From Bradyrhizobium sp. AZCC 1693 (GTDB lineage Bacteria > Pseudomonadota > Alphaproteobacteria > Rhizobiales > Xanthobacteraceae), in NCBI RefSeq assembly GCF_036924745.1, contig NZ_JAZHSD010000001.1, positions 6,447,001 to 6,511,000 of the forward strand: 64,000 nucleotides of DNA, given 5' to 3'. Both the position numbers and the translations under genes were made by a program. Shown piece after piece: positions 18,428 to 27,783 of the stretch. Every line of letters starts with the position of its first letter. Position 1 is the first letter of the stretch. The notes below the pieces were generated by a model. The model did not search any database and was not told where the DNA came from. It saw only the letters and a list, made by a program, of their open reading frames with translations.

Positions 18428-18533
18428 CGAGAACACCGGCCGCGTGCTTGACACGGCTGGCGGTACACGAAATGGATCGCCTTCCAAGAATTTTGGAAGG
18501 AAACCATGCCTGTCTGCTCCACCGAGACCGATC

Positions 18534-19367
18534 GTGCCTAACCCCCCCGCCGCCTGCCTGATCGGATGGCCGGCCGCGCATTCGCGCTCGCCGCTGATCC
18601 ATCATTACTGGCTGCGGACGCTCGGCATCGAGGGCGGCTATGTCATTGAGGCGGTGCCGCCCGACGAGTTCAAGGATTTCTTGTTTCGGCTGTCGCTGCG
18701 AGGCTTTGTCGGCGCCAATGTCACCATTCCGCACAAGGAGCGGGCGCTTGCGCTGTCGAAGCCGGATGAGCGGGCGCGCGCGGTCGGCGCGGCCAATACG
18801 CTGTGGTTCGCCGATGGCGAGTTGTGCTCGACCAATACCGACGTTGAGGGCTTTATCAACAATCTCGATGCCTGCGCTGATGGATGGGACACATGCGATG
18901 AAGCGCTGGTGCTCGGCGCCGGCGGCTCGTCGCGCGCGGTGGTTTTCGGCCTGCTCGATCGTGGCGTTAAGCGGGTGCATCTCGCCAATCGCACCATCGA
19001 GCGCGCCCGATCGTTGGCGGATCAGTTCGGCGCGAGCGTGTTGCCCGTGGCATGGGACGCGCTCGGCGATCTGCTGCCGCGCGCCGGGCTGCTGGTGAAT
19101 ACGACCTCGCTCGGCATGAAGGGCCAGCCGCCGCTCGAAATCGATGTCGGGCGGTTGCCGTCAAGCGCCGTCGTCGCTGATCTCGTATACGTGCCGCTCG
19201 ATACGCCGTTGCTTGCCGCCGCACGCGCGCGGGGCCTGAAGACCGCCGACGGGCTCGGCATGCTGCTGCACCAGGCGGTGCGCGGCTTCGAATTGTGGTT
19301 CGGCCGGCGCCCCGAGGTGACGGCGGAACTTCGCGCGCTGGTCGAAGCCGATCTCACAAATACATGA
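18534..19367 (+). CDS. aroE: Shikimate dehydrogenase
   Basis: 277 aa from a GTG at 18534; the frame is open to 18444 but that part is not family-like. Reduces 3-dehydroshikimate to shikimate with NADPH in chorismate synthesis. Visible: shikimate-binding SRSPLIHHYW, catalytic lysine in NVTIPHKE, the aspartate in STNTDVEGF, NADP-binding GAGGSSRAVVFGLLDRG and NRT (NADP preference), and VNTTSLGM. Odd point: a short ORF MPVCSTETDRA starts at an ATG at 18506 with a good GGAAGG site and its stop TAA (18539-18541) overlaps the GTG region, so AroE may be read by coupling, or the true start lies elsewhere. Confidence 0.87.
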   Translation: MPNPPAACLIGWPAAHSRSPLIHHYWLRTLGIEGGYVIEAVPPDEFKDFLFRLSLRGFVGANVTIPHKERALALSKPDERARAVGAANTLWFADGELCSTNTDVEGFINNLDACADGWDTCDEALVLGAGGSSRAVVFGLLDRGVKRVHLANRTIERARSLADQFGASVLPVAWDALGDLLPRAGLLVNTTSLGMKGQPPLEIDVGRLPSSAVVADLVYVPLDTPLLAAARARGLKTADGLGMLLHQAVRGFELWFGRRPEVTAELRALVEADLTNT

Positions 19368-19453
19368 TCGGCCGATCGCGAAGACTTGAGCCGGAATTTT
19401 TTTGAAACGCCGGGGTCAATGGCTACGTCAGGACCGCCACCGGAGACTCCAGC

Positions 19454-20080
19454 ATGTCCGTCAGTCGCTTTCAGTTCGTTCGCTTGCTTGCCGCCGTTGC
19501 GATGGTTGCGGGCTCCACGCTTTACGCCATCGCCCAGCAGCCGCCTACGCCGGCGCGCGTTCGCGGCACCATCGAGGCCGTCGATGGCGACGTGCTGGCC
19601 GTCAAGTCGCGTGGCGGCGAGGATGTCAAGCTGCATATGACCGGCGACATCAACATCGTCGGGATCAGCAAAATCGCGCTGTCCGATATCAAGGTCGGTT
19701 CCTTCATCGGCACCACCACGGTGCCGGGGCCGGACGGCGGCCAGAATGCGGTCGAGGTGCATGTGTTTCCGGAAGCCATGCGCGGCACCGGCGAGGGCTC
19801 GCGGCCCTATGATCTGCGTCCCAACTCCACCATGACCAACGCTACGGTGGCGGATTCGGTGGTCGGCAATGACGGTCACACCCTGATGATCAAATACCGG
19901 GGCGGCGAGAAGAAAGTCGTGGTCTCCCCGGAGACGCCGGTCGTGACCTACGTTCCCGCCGACAAGTCCGACCTCAAACCGGGCGCCAAGGTGATCGCCT
20001 TCATGAAGAAGCTGCCGGACGGCTCGCTCGAGACCAGCCGGGTCAGCGTCGGCCGCGACGGGCTGACCCCGCCGATGTGA
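19454..20080 (+). CDS. Secreted beta-rich protein, DUF5666-like (copy 1)
   Basis: 208 aa from the ATG at 19454 with CGGAG upstream. Signal peptide LLAAVAMVAGSTLYAIAQ, then two OB/beta-like repeats: RVRGTIEAVDGDVLAVKSRG and LMIKYRGGEKKVVV, plus SDLKPGAKVIAFMKKLPDG. The RGTIEAVDGD and metal-independent look resemble DUF5666 domains; no catalytic residues recognised. Its C-terminus GRDGLTPPM is shared with the neighbour at 20302. Probably periplasmic. The two genes are tandem duplicates separated by a palindrome array. Confidence 0.8.
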   Translation: MSVSRFQFVRLLAAVAMVAGSTLYAIAQQPPTPARVRGTIEAVDGDVLAVKSRGGEDVKLHMTGDINIVGISKIALSDIKVGSFIGTTTVPGPDGGQNAVEVHVFPEAMRGTGEGSRPYDLRPNSTMTNATVADSVVGNDGHTLMIKYRGGEKKVVVSPETPVVTYVPADKSDLKPGAKVIAFMKKLPDGSLETSRVSVGRDGLTPPM

Positions 20081-20087
20081 CGCGAAG

Positions 20088-20213
20088 CGTCATTCCGGGG
20101 CGATGCAAAGCATCGAACCCCAATGTGCAATTGCACATTGTGGAATCTCGAGATTCCCCGATGCGCAATTGCGCATCTGAGGTCTGGTCCTTCGGACCAT
20201 CCCGGAATGACGA
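20088..20213. repeat. Palindrome array (family D) between tandem paralogues
   Basis: An outer inverted repeat, GTCATTCCGGG (20089-20099) / CCCGGAATGAC (20201-20211), encloses five perfect palindromes: GATGC-AAA-GCATC (20102-20114), the 20-bp CAATGTGCAATTGCACATTG (20121-20140), GGAATCTCGAGATTCC (20142-20157), GATGCGCAATTGCGCATC (20160-20177) and TGGTCC-TTC-GGACCA (20185-20199). The transcript would form a cruciform-like multi-hairpin. Confidence 0.85.
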
Positions 20214-20301
20214 ACCGGGTAACGAGCGTAAGAGCGGAATAGCACCTCCCGTGCGGTGTTTGCGTTGAGTTGGGCGCCAAATACACCTCGGGAGGGATAC
20301 G

Positions 20302-20928
20302 ATGCCAAAATCTTCTTCATGGCCGCGGATGCTCGCGGCGTCGCTGACCTTTGTCACCCTGCTTGGATCGGCGGCGTGGGTGCAGCAGCCGCCGACGGTC
20401 CGCATTCGCGGCACCATCGAGGCCGTAGACCTGCCCATGCTGTCGATCAAGTCACGCGAGGGCACCGACATGAGGGTGCGCGTCACCGACAATGTCGCGG
20501 TGTTCGGCGTGGCCAAGACCGAACTCTCGGAGATCAAGGAAGGCTCCTATATCGGCGTCACCGCGATGCCGGAGCCGGACGGCACCCAGAAGGCGGTCGC
20601 GGTGCATATCTTCCCGGAGAACCAGCGCGGTGCGGCCGAAGGTTTCAGGCCCTGGGATCAGCGTCCGAACTCGACCATGACCAACGCCACCGTCGCGCAG
20701 ACGGTGAAGGGCACCGACGGTCAGAACATTCTGGTCAAATACAAGGACGGCGAAAAGAAAGTCGTGGTGCCGGACGGGACGCCGATCGTCACCTTCGTCG
20801 CCGGCGACAAGTCCGAGCTGAAGCCGGGCGCGAAGATCATCATCTTCGGCGCGGTGAAGAAGGACGACGGCACGCTAGAAGCCAACCGCGTCAATGTCGG
20901 CCGCGACGGGATTACACCGCCGATGTGA
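20302..20928 (+). CDS. Secreted beta-rich protein, DUF5666-like (copy 2)
   Basis: 208 aa from the ATG at 20302, with CGGGAGGG upstream. Same length, domain order and C-terminus (NVGRDGITPPM) as the copy at 19454: signal peptide LAASLTFVTLLGSAAWV, IRGTIEAVDLPMLSIKSREG, ILVKYKDGEKKVVVPDGTPI and SELKPGAKIIIF. Many positions are conserved, including PNSTMTNATVA. Likely periplasmic, function unknown. The pair would be easy to miss as duplicates because they diverge at the signal peptide. Confidence 0.8.
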   Translation: MPKSSSWPRMLAASLTFVTLLGSAAWVQQPPTVRIRGTIEAVDLPMLSIKSREGTDMRVRVTDNVAVFGVAKTELSEIKEGSYIGVTAMPEPDGTQKAVAVHIFPENQRGAAEGFRPWDQRPNSTMTNATVAQTVKGTDGQNILVKYKDGEKKVVVPDGTPIVTFVAGDKSELKPGAKIIIFGAVKKDDGTLEANRVNVGRDGITPPM

Positions 20929-20948
20929 TCGTCCGCAAATCTCTCAAC

Positions 20949-21069
20949 GGTCGTCCCCGCGAACGCGGGGACCCATAACCACAGTTGTTTATTGCAGATG
21001 GAAGGCGTCTACTACATCGCCTAACCGAAGGGCCGCGGCGTATGGATCCCCGCGTTCGCGGGGACGACC
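20949..21069. repeat. Dispersed inverted-repeat element, family B (copy 2)
   Basis: GGTCGTCCCCGCGAACGCGG at 20949 pairs with CCGCGTTCGCGGGGACGACC ending at 21069. The core GGGACCCATAACCAC is shared with 6263-6391. It lies between convergent genes and may terminate both. Confidence 0.75.
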
Positions 21070-21099
21070 CGTTGTGGGATTTGTGCCTAATAGGCGCCC

Positions 21100-22236
21100 T
21101 CACACCGCCAGCACGTTGTCGTCGATCTCGGCGATCGTGTTGACGCCGCACAATCCCATCGTCGTGAGCATTTCCTTGGCGAGGATGTCGAGCGCCTTGG
21201 CGACGCCGGCCTGTCCGCCGGCCCCCAGCCCATAGGCATAGGCGCGGCCGATCATGCAGGATTTGGCGCCGAGCGCGAGCGCGCGTACCACGTCCATGCC
21301 GGTGCGGATGCCGCCGTCGAACATGATCTCCATCTTCGAGCCGACCGCGTCGACGATTTCAGGCAGCACCTCGATCGACGACGGTGCGCCGTCGAGCTGA
21401 CGGCCGCCATGGTTGGAAACCACCAGCGCCTGTGCGCCGGTTTTAGCAGCGAGCTCGGCGTCCTCGACGTCCAGAATGCCTTTCAGGATCAGCTTGCCCG
21501 GCCAGATCGAGCGGATCCAGTCGATGTCCTTCCAGTTCAGCGAAGTGTCGAACTGCGATGCGGTCCATTCCGACAGCTTGGTGAGGTCCTCGGTGCCTTT
21601 GACGTGGCCGACGATGTTGCCGAAGCTGCGGCGCTTGCCGCGCAGCACGCCGGCAACCCATGACGGCTTGCTGGCGAAGTCGAGCAGTTTCGACAGCGAC
21701 CATTCCGGCGGCACCGACATGCCGTTCTTGATGTCCTGGTGGCGCTGCCCGATCACCTGCAAATCGACCGTCAACACCAGTGCGCTGCACTTCGCAGCGA
21801 TCGCGCGCTCGATCAGCGACTTGATGAAGCCGCGGTCCTTCATCACGTAGAGCTGGAACCAGAAAGGCTTGTCGACGCTGGCGGCGATATCCTCGATCGA
21901 GCAGATCGACATCGTGCTCTGGGTGAAGGGAATGCCGGCGGCCTGGGCAGCGCGGCAGGCGTAAATCTCGCCGTCGCCATGCTGCATGCCGAGCAGGCCG
22001 ACCGGCGCCAGGATCAGCGGCATTGTGGCCGGCTCGCCCAGGATCGTGGTGGAGAGATCGCGCTTGGAGACGTCGACCAGGACGCGCTGGCGGAACTTGA
22101 TCTGCTGCAAATCCTCGGTATTGGCGCGCAGCGTGTCCTCGGTGTAGGAGCCGCGGTCGGCGTAGTCGAAAAACGCCTTGGGAACCCGGCGCTTGTGCAG
22201 CTGGCGCAGATCCTCAATGCAGGTGATGTGCTTCAT
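21100..22236 (-). CDS. FMN-dependent alpha-hydroxy-acid oxidase/L-lactate dehydrogenase (LldD family)
   Basis: 378 aa from the ATG at 22236 (MKHITCIEDL). It oxidises an L-2-hydroxy acid to the 2-oxo acid with FMN at the inner membrane. Features: the N-terminal FDYADRGSYTEDTLRANTED, phosphate loop LAPVGLLGMQHGDGEI, catalytic KLILKGILDVEDA (lysine) and VSNHGGRQLDGAPSS (catalytic histidine with arginine), and GGIRTGMDVVRALALGAKSC for FMN phosphate. A second member of the family is at 58807-60033. No lactate permease or lldR is near, so the hydroxy acid is not settled. Confidence 0.9.
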   Translation of the reverse strand: MKHITCIEDLRQLHKRRVPKAFFDYADRGSYTEDTLRANTEDLQQIKFRQRVLVDVSKRDLSTTILGEPATMPLILAPVGLLGMQHGDGEIYACRAAQAAGIPFTQSTMSICSIEDIAASVDKPFWFQLYVMKDRGFIKSLIERAIAAKCSALVLTVDLQVIGQRHQDIKNGMSVPPEWSLSKLLDFASKPSWVAGVLRGKRRSFGNIVGHVKGTEDLTKLSEWTASQFDTSLNWKDIDWIRSIWPGKLILKGILDVEDAELAAKTGAQALVVSNHGGRQLDGAPSSIEVLPEIVDAVGSKMEIMFDGGIRTGMDVVRALALGAKSCMIGRAYAYGLGAGGQAGVAKALDILAKEMLTTMGLCGVNTIAEIDDNVLAV

Positions 22237-22257
22237 GGACGTCCCGGCCCTTCTTGA

Positions 22258-22524
<267 letters not shown>

Positions 22525-22563
22525 GCCGGCAGGGCCCGATGGGCGGTCTGGCGTGAATACTGA

Positions 22564-22584
22564 AATATAACAAATAGTTATATT
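22564..22584. repeat. AT-rich inverted repeat AATATAAC-N5-GTTATATT
   Basis: A perfect 8-bp repeat in the unusually AT-rich 214-bp gap before glmM. It could be an operator or promoter element; no T-run typical of a terminator. The rest of 22525-22738 shows no gene. Confidence 0.4.
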
Positions 22585-22738
22585 GCGTTATGACCGGTAA
22601 TGGTCGTAATGATTCATCATATTTTTTGAAGCCATTTTAGCGGGCGAGGGATTATAACCCAGCACGCTACCATGGAGGCATTCGGGGATTCGTGGCCTTG
22701 CATGGCCTTGAAGAAGACCCGGAATGGCTGGGGGTCAC

Positions 22739-24085
22739 ATGAGCCGCAAATATTTCGGTACCGATGGAATTCGGGGCCGCGCCAACGGGTTGATCACGCC
22801 GGAGCTCGCGCTCAAGGTGGGGCAGGCGGCTGGTCTGGTGTTCCAGCGCGGCGACCATCGCCACCGCGTCGTGATCGGCAAGGACACCCGGCTCTCCGGC
22901 TACATGATCGAGTACGCCATGGTGGCCGGCTTCACCTCGGTCGGCATGGATGTGCTGCTGCTCGGCCCGATGCCGACGCCGGCGGTCGCGATGCTGACCA
23001 AGTCGATGCGCGCCGATCTCGGCGTGATGATTTCAGCTTCCCACAACCTGTTCGAGGACAACGGCATCAAGCTGTTCGGCCCGCAGGGCTTCAAACTGTC
23101 CGACGATGTCGAAAAGCAGATCGAGCAGTTGCTCGATGAGCCGATCGACCGTCGCCTTGCGCAGAGCGCCAGCCTCGGGCGCGCCCGCCGCATCGACGGC
23201 GTCCATGACCGTTACATCGAATTCGCCAAGCGCACGCTGCCGCGCGAGCTCTCGCTCGACGGCCTGCGCGTGGTGGTCGATTGCGCGCATGGCGCGGCCT
23301 ACAAGGTGGTGCCGGAAGCACTGTGGGAACTGGGCGCCGACGTCATTGCGATCGGCGTCGAGCCTGATGGCTTCAACATCAACAAGGAATGCGGTTCGAC
23401 CTCGCCGGAAGCGCTGGCGAAAAAGGTGCGCGAGATGCGCGCCGACATCGGCATCGCGCTCGACGGCGACGCCGATCGCGTCATCCTGGTCGACGAGCGC
23501 GGGCATGTGGTCGACGGCGACCAGTTGCTCGCGGTGATCGCGCAAAGCTGGAAGGAAGATGGCCGTCTCGCCAAGCCCGGCATCGTCGCCACCGTGATGT
23601 CGAATCTCGGGCTCGAGCGCTTCCTCGAAAGCCAGGGCCTCGGGATGGTGCGCACGCCGGTCGGCGATCGCTACGTGCTCGAGCAGATGCTGACGCAGGG
23701 CTACAATCTCGGCGGCGAACCTTCGGGCCATATCATTCTCTCCGACTACGCCACCACAGGCGACGGCTTCGTCGCCGCGCTGCAGGTGCTGGCCGTGGTG
23801 CAAAAACTTCGCCGTCCGGTGTCGGAAGTCTGCCACCGTTTCGATCCGCTGCCGCAGATCCTGAAGAACGTGCGTTATCGCTCAGGCAAGCCGCTCGACC
23901 ACGCCGAGGTGAAATCGGCGATCCTGGACGGCGAGAATCGCCTCAACGGCCACGGCCGGCTCCTGGTCCGCTCGTCCGGTACCGAGCCCGTGATCCGCGT
24001 GATGGGCGAGGGCGACGACCGCATCCTGGTCGAGGACGTCGTCGATCAGATTGTCACCGCGCTCGGTCACGCCGCGGCGGCATAA
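22739..24085 (+). CDS. glmM: Phosphoglucosamine mutase
   Basis: 448 aa, matching the family length; ATG at 22739 with GGGGGT upstream. Converts glucosamine-6-phosphate to glucosamine-1-phosphate for UDP-GlcNAc, peptidoglycan and LPS synthesis. Phosphoserine S101 is in [16 protein letters not shown], metal-binding loop [13 protein letters not shown], sugar-binding [12 protein letters not shown], and phosphate-binding [12 protein letters not shown]. Essential in most bacteria. No ftsH directly upstream here, unlike the order in many relatives. Confidence 0.95.
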   Translation: MSRKYFGTDGIRGRANGLITPELALKVGQAAGLVFQRGDHRHRVVIGKDTRLSGYMIEYAMVAGFTSVGMDVLLLGPMPTPAVAMLTKSMRADLGVMISASHNLFEDNGIKLFGPQGFKLSDDVEKQIEQLLDEPIDRRLAQSASLGRARRIDGVHDRYIEFAKRTLPRELSLDGLRVVVDCAHGAAYKVVPEALWELGADVIAIGVEPDGFNINKECGSTSPEALAKKVREMRADIGIALDGDADRVILVDERGHVVDGDQLLAVIAQSWKEDGRLAKPGIVATVMSNLGLERFLESQGLGMVRTPVGDRYVLEQMLTQGYNLGGEPSGHIILSDYATTGDGFVAALQVLAVVQKLRRPVSEVCHRFDPLPQILKNVRYRSGKPLDHAEVKSAILDGENRLNGHGRLLVRSSGTEPVIRVMGEGDDRILVEDVVDQIVTALGHAAAA

Positions 24086-24234
24086 GCGCGTTTTATTTTG
24101 ACGGCGCAGGATCGCTGATCGGTGGTGCGGCAACGCATCGCAGCCATAAGCTATTGATGCTGGTCGCGACGATGGCCCGGCCGTAGAACACACGAGACAT
24201 TGCCTGTCTCGCGATTCTTTTCGGGAATGCGCCC

Positions 24235-25494
24235 TTGAACAAGCCCGTCATCGTCTCGGAGGAAACGGCGACCGCGCCGGCGGTCGTGCTGGACGCAACG
24301 CCAGGCCTCGCCGCCAAGGCAGTCGCGGCCGGGCCGGCCTATGTCGTGCTGACCGGCATCAGCTTCTCGCATTTCCTCAACGACACCATGCAATCGTTGA
24401 TTGCCTCGGTCTATCCGATCCTGAAGGATGCTTACGCGCTGGACTACGGGCAGATCGGCATGATCACGCTGGCGTTCCAGTTCACTGCGTCGCTGCTGCA
24501 GCCTTTGGTCGGGCATTTCACCGACAAGAAGGCGCAGCCGTTCTCGCTTGCGATCGGCATGGGTTTTACGTTTTTCGGATTGCTGCTGCTCAGCGTCGCG
24601 CATCTCTATCCCATCATCCTGATCGCAGCCGCCCTGGTCGGCCTCGGCTCGGCGGTGTTCCATCCGGAGTCGGCGCGGATCGCGCGTCTCGCCTCGGGCG
24701 GGCGTTATGGCTTTGCGCAATCGGTGTTTCAGCTCGGCGGCAGTTTTGGCACGTCGATGGGGCCGGTGCTGGCGGCGCTGATCGTGGTGCCGTTCGGCCA
24801 GCCCTCGATCGCCTGGTTTTCATCGATCGCGTTTCTGGCGATCGTGATCCTGTGGCGGATCGGCGTCTGGTACAAGCCGCAGATCGTGACGAAGAAATCG
24901 GCCGTGGTGGAACGTCATCCGGACCTGCCGGATTCGCGGCGCGTGAAAATTGCGCTCGCGGTGCTGGTCGCGCTGCTGTTCTCGAAACAGCTCTACGTGT
25001 CGAGCCTGTCGAGCTATTACATCTTCTATCTGATCGACAAGTTTCAGGTCTCGACGCAGGCCGCCCAGCTCTATCTCTTCATCTTCCTTGCCGCCAACGC
25101 TGCGGGTGCGTTCTTCGGCGGGCCGCTCGGCGATCGCTTCGGCCGCAAATACATCATCTGGTTCTCCATCCTTGGGGCACTGCCGTTCACGCTGGCGCTG
25201 CCCTATGCCGGCCTTGCCGCAAGCGCCGTGCTGACAGTTTTCATCGGCCTCATCCTCTCGTCGGCGACGTCGTCGATCATCGTGTTCGCACAGGAGCTGA
25301 TGCCGCATCGCTTCGGGATGATCTCCGGGGTGTTCTTCGGCGTCGCCTTCGGCATCGGCGGACTTGGCGCCGCCGTGCTCGGCAAGCTCGCCGATCACAC
25401 CGGGATTGCCTTTGTCTATCACCTCTGCGCGTTCCTGCCCGCGCTCGGCCTGCTCGCGGTGTTCCTGCCGAAGATGCCGAAGCACGTACGTTGA
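24235..25494 (+). CDS. MFS transporter, fosmidomycin-resistance (Fsr)-like
   Basis: 419 aa from a TTG at 24235 (MNKPVIVSEE when read as Met); GGGA lies about 9 bases upstream, and a three-codon ORF ATG-CGC-CCT-TGA overlaps just before it. Twelve membrane helices in two halves; motif A-like LQPLVGHFTDKKAQP between helices 2 and 3, FSHFLNDTMQSLIASVYPIL in helix 1, and GFAQSVFQLGGSFGTSMGPV in helix 5 fit the Fsr branch, proton-coupled exporters of drugs. Inner membrane; physiological substrate unknown. Monocistronic after glmM. Confidence 0.85.
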   Translation: MNKPVIVSEETATAPAVVLDATPGLAAKAVAAGPAYVVLTGISFSHFLNDTMQSLIASVYPILKDAYALDYGQIGMITLAFQFTASLLQPLVGHFTDKKAQPFSLAIGMGFTFFGLLLLSVAHLYPIILIAAALVGLGSAVFHPESARIARLASGGRYGFAQSVFQLGGSFGTSMGPVLAALIVVPFGQPSIAWFSSIAFLAIVILWRIGVWYKPQIVTKKSAVVERHPDLPDSRRVKIALAVLVALLFSKQLYVSSLSSYYIFYLIDKFQVSTQAAQLYLFIFLAANAAGAFFGGPLGDRFGRKYIIWFSILGALPFTLALPYAGLAASAVLTVFIGLILSSATSSIIVFAQELMPHRFGMISGVFFGVAFGIGGLGAAVLGKLADHTGIAFVYHLCAFLPALGLLAVFLPKMPKHVR

Positions 25495-25826
25495 AGCACG
25501 CATATTTGAGGCACACGCGCTGAGCGCGGCCTGCTGGCTCTCGTGAGGCGAGGGCGCGTCGGCCGCATCAACAAAGTCTTAACGGCGCTGCGGCGAGCGG
25601 ATTTCGCTCAACACATCGTTAGGATGTATGGCGGTTTCGGCGTTTTTCCCTTGTTGCAAATGCATCATGCCTCGCGTTGCAAGCAGCGCTGCGAAAGAAA
25701 GTCAGAGATTGTCAACCTTAAAAATTAGGGTTAAGCGCCGCTTAAGCATTTAATGCCATCGTCCGTCCGTGAGTTTTTGAAGTGGGGCTCTTTGCAGGCA
25801 GCCTCACCGGACAAAGGACGAAGCCC
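25495..25826. other. Intergenic region with palindrome and promoter-like AT-rich segment
   Basis: 332 bp with no convincing gene. TTAAGCG-C-CGCTTAA (25731-25745) is a near-perfect palindrome about 80 bp before the beta-barrel gene start, next to the AT-rich stretch CCTTAAAAATTAGGGTTAAG. TTGCAA occurs twice (25653 and 25677 area). These may belong to the promoter of the downstream outer-membrane protein. Confidence 0.35.
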
Positions 25827-26663
25827 ATGCGTAGCGTTAAGTCTTTCATTGCCGCCGGTGCGGCCACATTATTGTCCCAGGCGGCGTTTGCTGCCGACAT
25901 GGCGATTGCGCCTCCTCCGGCATATGCGCCGGCTCCGGTGGTCGAGGATTTTGGCGGCTGGTATCTGCGCGGCGACATCGGCTTCAGCAACCAGCGCGTC
26001 GATCGTCTCAACAATCTGCTCGACCGCAACAACACTTCGTCAGTTCAGACCCTGAACTTCAGCAGCGCGGGCATCTTCGGCCTCGGCGTCGGTTACAAGG
26101 TCAACAACTGGTTCCGCGCCGACATCACCGGTGAATATCGCGGCAACTCAAATTTCTTCGGCACCGACCGCATCACCTATGTGGGCGGCGTCGGCACCGA
26201 TACCTACCACGCCACCAAGAACGAGTGGGTCGTTCTCGCCAACGCCTATGTCGATCTCGGCACCTGGTGGTGCATCACCCCGTTCATCGGCGCCGGCGTC
26301 GGCGGCGCGCGGGTTGCGATCAACGGCTTCACCGATCAGGGCATCGCGCTGAATGGCGGCGTTGGTCCCGCATTGCCGGGTCTCGCCTTCGGCGACAACG
26401 TGTCGAAATGGAATTTTGCCTGGGCGGCCCATGCCGGCCTCGCCTACAAGGTCACGCCGAACTTCACCGTCGAACTCGCCTATCGCTATCTCGATATGGG
26501 CGATGGTCTGACGGGCGACCTCCGCACCTTCGATGGCGTCAACGCCTTCAACAACCCGATGACCTTCAAGCACATCACTTCGCATGACCTGAAGCTCGGC
26601 GTGCGCTGGGATCTGACCAGCCCGCAGGTTTACGCGCCGCCGCCGCTGATCCGCAAAGGTTAA
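25827..26663 (+). CDS. Outer-membrane beta-barrel protein (Omp25/31-like), copy 1
   Basis: 278 aa from the ATG at 25827 with AAAGGA upstream. Signal peptide SFIAAGAATLLSQAAFAAD, Pro/Ala-rich linker (APPPAYAPAPVVEDFGG), then an eight-stranded barrel with alternating residues: GWYLRGDIGFSN, FGLGVGYKVNNWFRADITGE, WVVLANAYVDLGTWW, CITPFIGAGVGGA, FTVELAYRYLDMGDG and HDLKLGVRWDL. It ends in an aromatic/hydrophobic C-terminal extension rather than a terminal Phe. Likely a structural or adhesin-like outer-membrane protein. The next gene but one strand apart (26877) is another barrel. Confidence 0.85.
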   Translation: MRSVKSFIAAGAATLLSQAAFAADMAIAPPPAYAPAPVVEDFGGWYLRGDIGFSNQRVDRLNNLLDRNNTSSVQTLNFSSAGIFGLGVGYKVNNWFRADITGEYRGNSNFFGTDRITYVGGVGTDTYHATKNEWVVLANAYVDLGTWWCITPFIGAGVGGARVAINGFTDQGIALNGGVGPALPGLAFGDNVSKWNFAWAAHAGLAYKVTPNFTVELAYRYLDMGDGLTGDLRTFDGVNAFNNPMTFKHITSHDLKLGVRWDLTSPQVYAPPPLIRKG

Positions 26664-26692
26664 TCACGACTTCTATTCGTTAACGGTTGCCG

Positions 26693-26724
26693 AACGGCGC
26701 GGGAGTTTCCCGCGCCGTTTTGCT
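26693..26724 (+). terminator. Rho-independent terminator after beta-barrel copy 1
   Basis: Perfect 12-bp stem AACGGCGCGGGA (26693-26704) / TCCCGCGCCGTT (26708-26719), loop GTT, followed by TTGCTTTT. Confidence 0.9.
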
Positions 26725-26876
26725 TTTGGCGCATGCCGATGCGGATGCAGCGGCTGACGAAAAATGTTTGCCGGCTTTCCGACAAGATCTCGCCAATTGG
26801 ATGCCGCGAGAACGATTGGTTAAGGTTAACAGGCGATGATCGACGCAAGTTTCAGAGTGTCTGATGGAGCGTTGCG

Positions 26877-27701
26877 ATGCGTCGATTGTTGCTGGTGGCT
26901 GTGATGTGCGGAGCGGCGAGCGTCGCCTCGGCGGCCGATATGCCGGACTTGCCGTTTCTCCGAGGCAGCTTCACCGAAGGGCTGAGCACCAGCACGGTGA
27001 ACTGGCAAGGTTTCTATGTCGGTGGTCAGGGCGGTTATGGTTCATCCGACGCAAAGTTCTCCGGCTCGAATGCGACCATGCTTGCCGCCCTGCTGGACCA
27101 TAACGTCATCGAGCAGATGCAGGTTTCGCAATGGAATCTCGGCCTCGGAGGGCGATCGGCGCGCTCGTCGGCGTTCGGCGCCTTCGCTGGATATAATTCG
27201 CAATGGGACGACGTCGTCATCGGCCTCGAAGTAAGTTACATGCACGGCTCGTTCGGGGGAGCGTCTCGCGCGACCAAGGAACTCGTCAGCGGCTCGGCGT
27301 TGTCCGACGGCTTCTTCCACGACGTTGCCGTCGATTCATCGGCATCAATTTCGATTTCGGACATGGCGACCTTCCGTGCGCGCGCCGCTTACGCGTGGGG
27401 CTGCTTTCTGCCCTACATGTACGGCGGATTCGCGCTCGGCAAAGCCGACATCGCACGTTCGGTCACCGTCCGTGATGCTGTCAGCCTCACGATAAACGGG
27501 CCTTTCACGTCACTGGCAACATTGAACGCCACGGATGCCGTTCATAATCACCTGATCTACGGTTACACGGCGGGCCTTGGCGTCGACGTCAATCTGGTCG
27601 GCGGTCTCTTCATGCGTGCGGAGTGGGAGTATATCCGCTTCACATCCCAGATTGACACCAACATCAATACCGTACGCGCCGGCCTCGGCTACAAATTCTG
27701 A
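26877..27701 (+). CDS. Outer-membrane beta-barrel protein, copy 2
   Basis: 274 aa; ATG at 26877. Signal peptide LLLVAVMCGAASVASAAD. Barrel features: NWQGFYVGGQGGYGSSD, SAFGAFAGYNSQWDDVVIGL, FRARAAYAWGCFLPYMYGGF, GYTAGLGVDVNLVGGLFMRA and a C-terminal RAGLGYKF ending in Phe, the classical outer-membrane sorting signal. Same broad family as copy 1 but not a recent duplicate. Outer membrane; function unknown. Confidence 0.85.
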   Translation: MRRLLLVAVMCGAASVASAADMPDLPFLRGSFTEGLSTSTVNWQGFYVGGQGGYGSSDAKFSGSNATMLAALLDHNVIEQMQVSQWNLGLGGRSARSSAFGAFAGYNSQWDDVVIGLEVSYMHGSFGGASRATKELVSGSALSDGFFHDVAVDSSASISISDMATFRARAAYAWGCFLPYMYGGFALGKADIARSVTVRDAVSLTINGPFTSLATLNATDAVHNHLIYGYTAGLGVDVNLVGGLFMRAEWEYIRFTSQIDTNINTVRAGLGYKF

Positions 27702-27783
27702 TCCCGCTGCCGTCGCATCGATCCCGTCGCCGTTGACAGATCTGCCGCCGCCTGTTGCAGTGCCGCCGTAACGAGGGCGGCGC

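Noticed and set aside
18444..18533. Longer N-terminus of aroE
   Set aside because: Not family-like, and partly made of a repeat hairpin.
25543..25728. A 61-residue ORF before the beta-barrel gene
   Set aside because: No ribosome site, odd composition and no similarity to known proteins; probably chance in the AT-rich gap.
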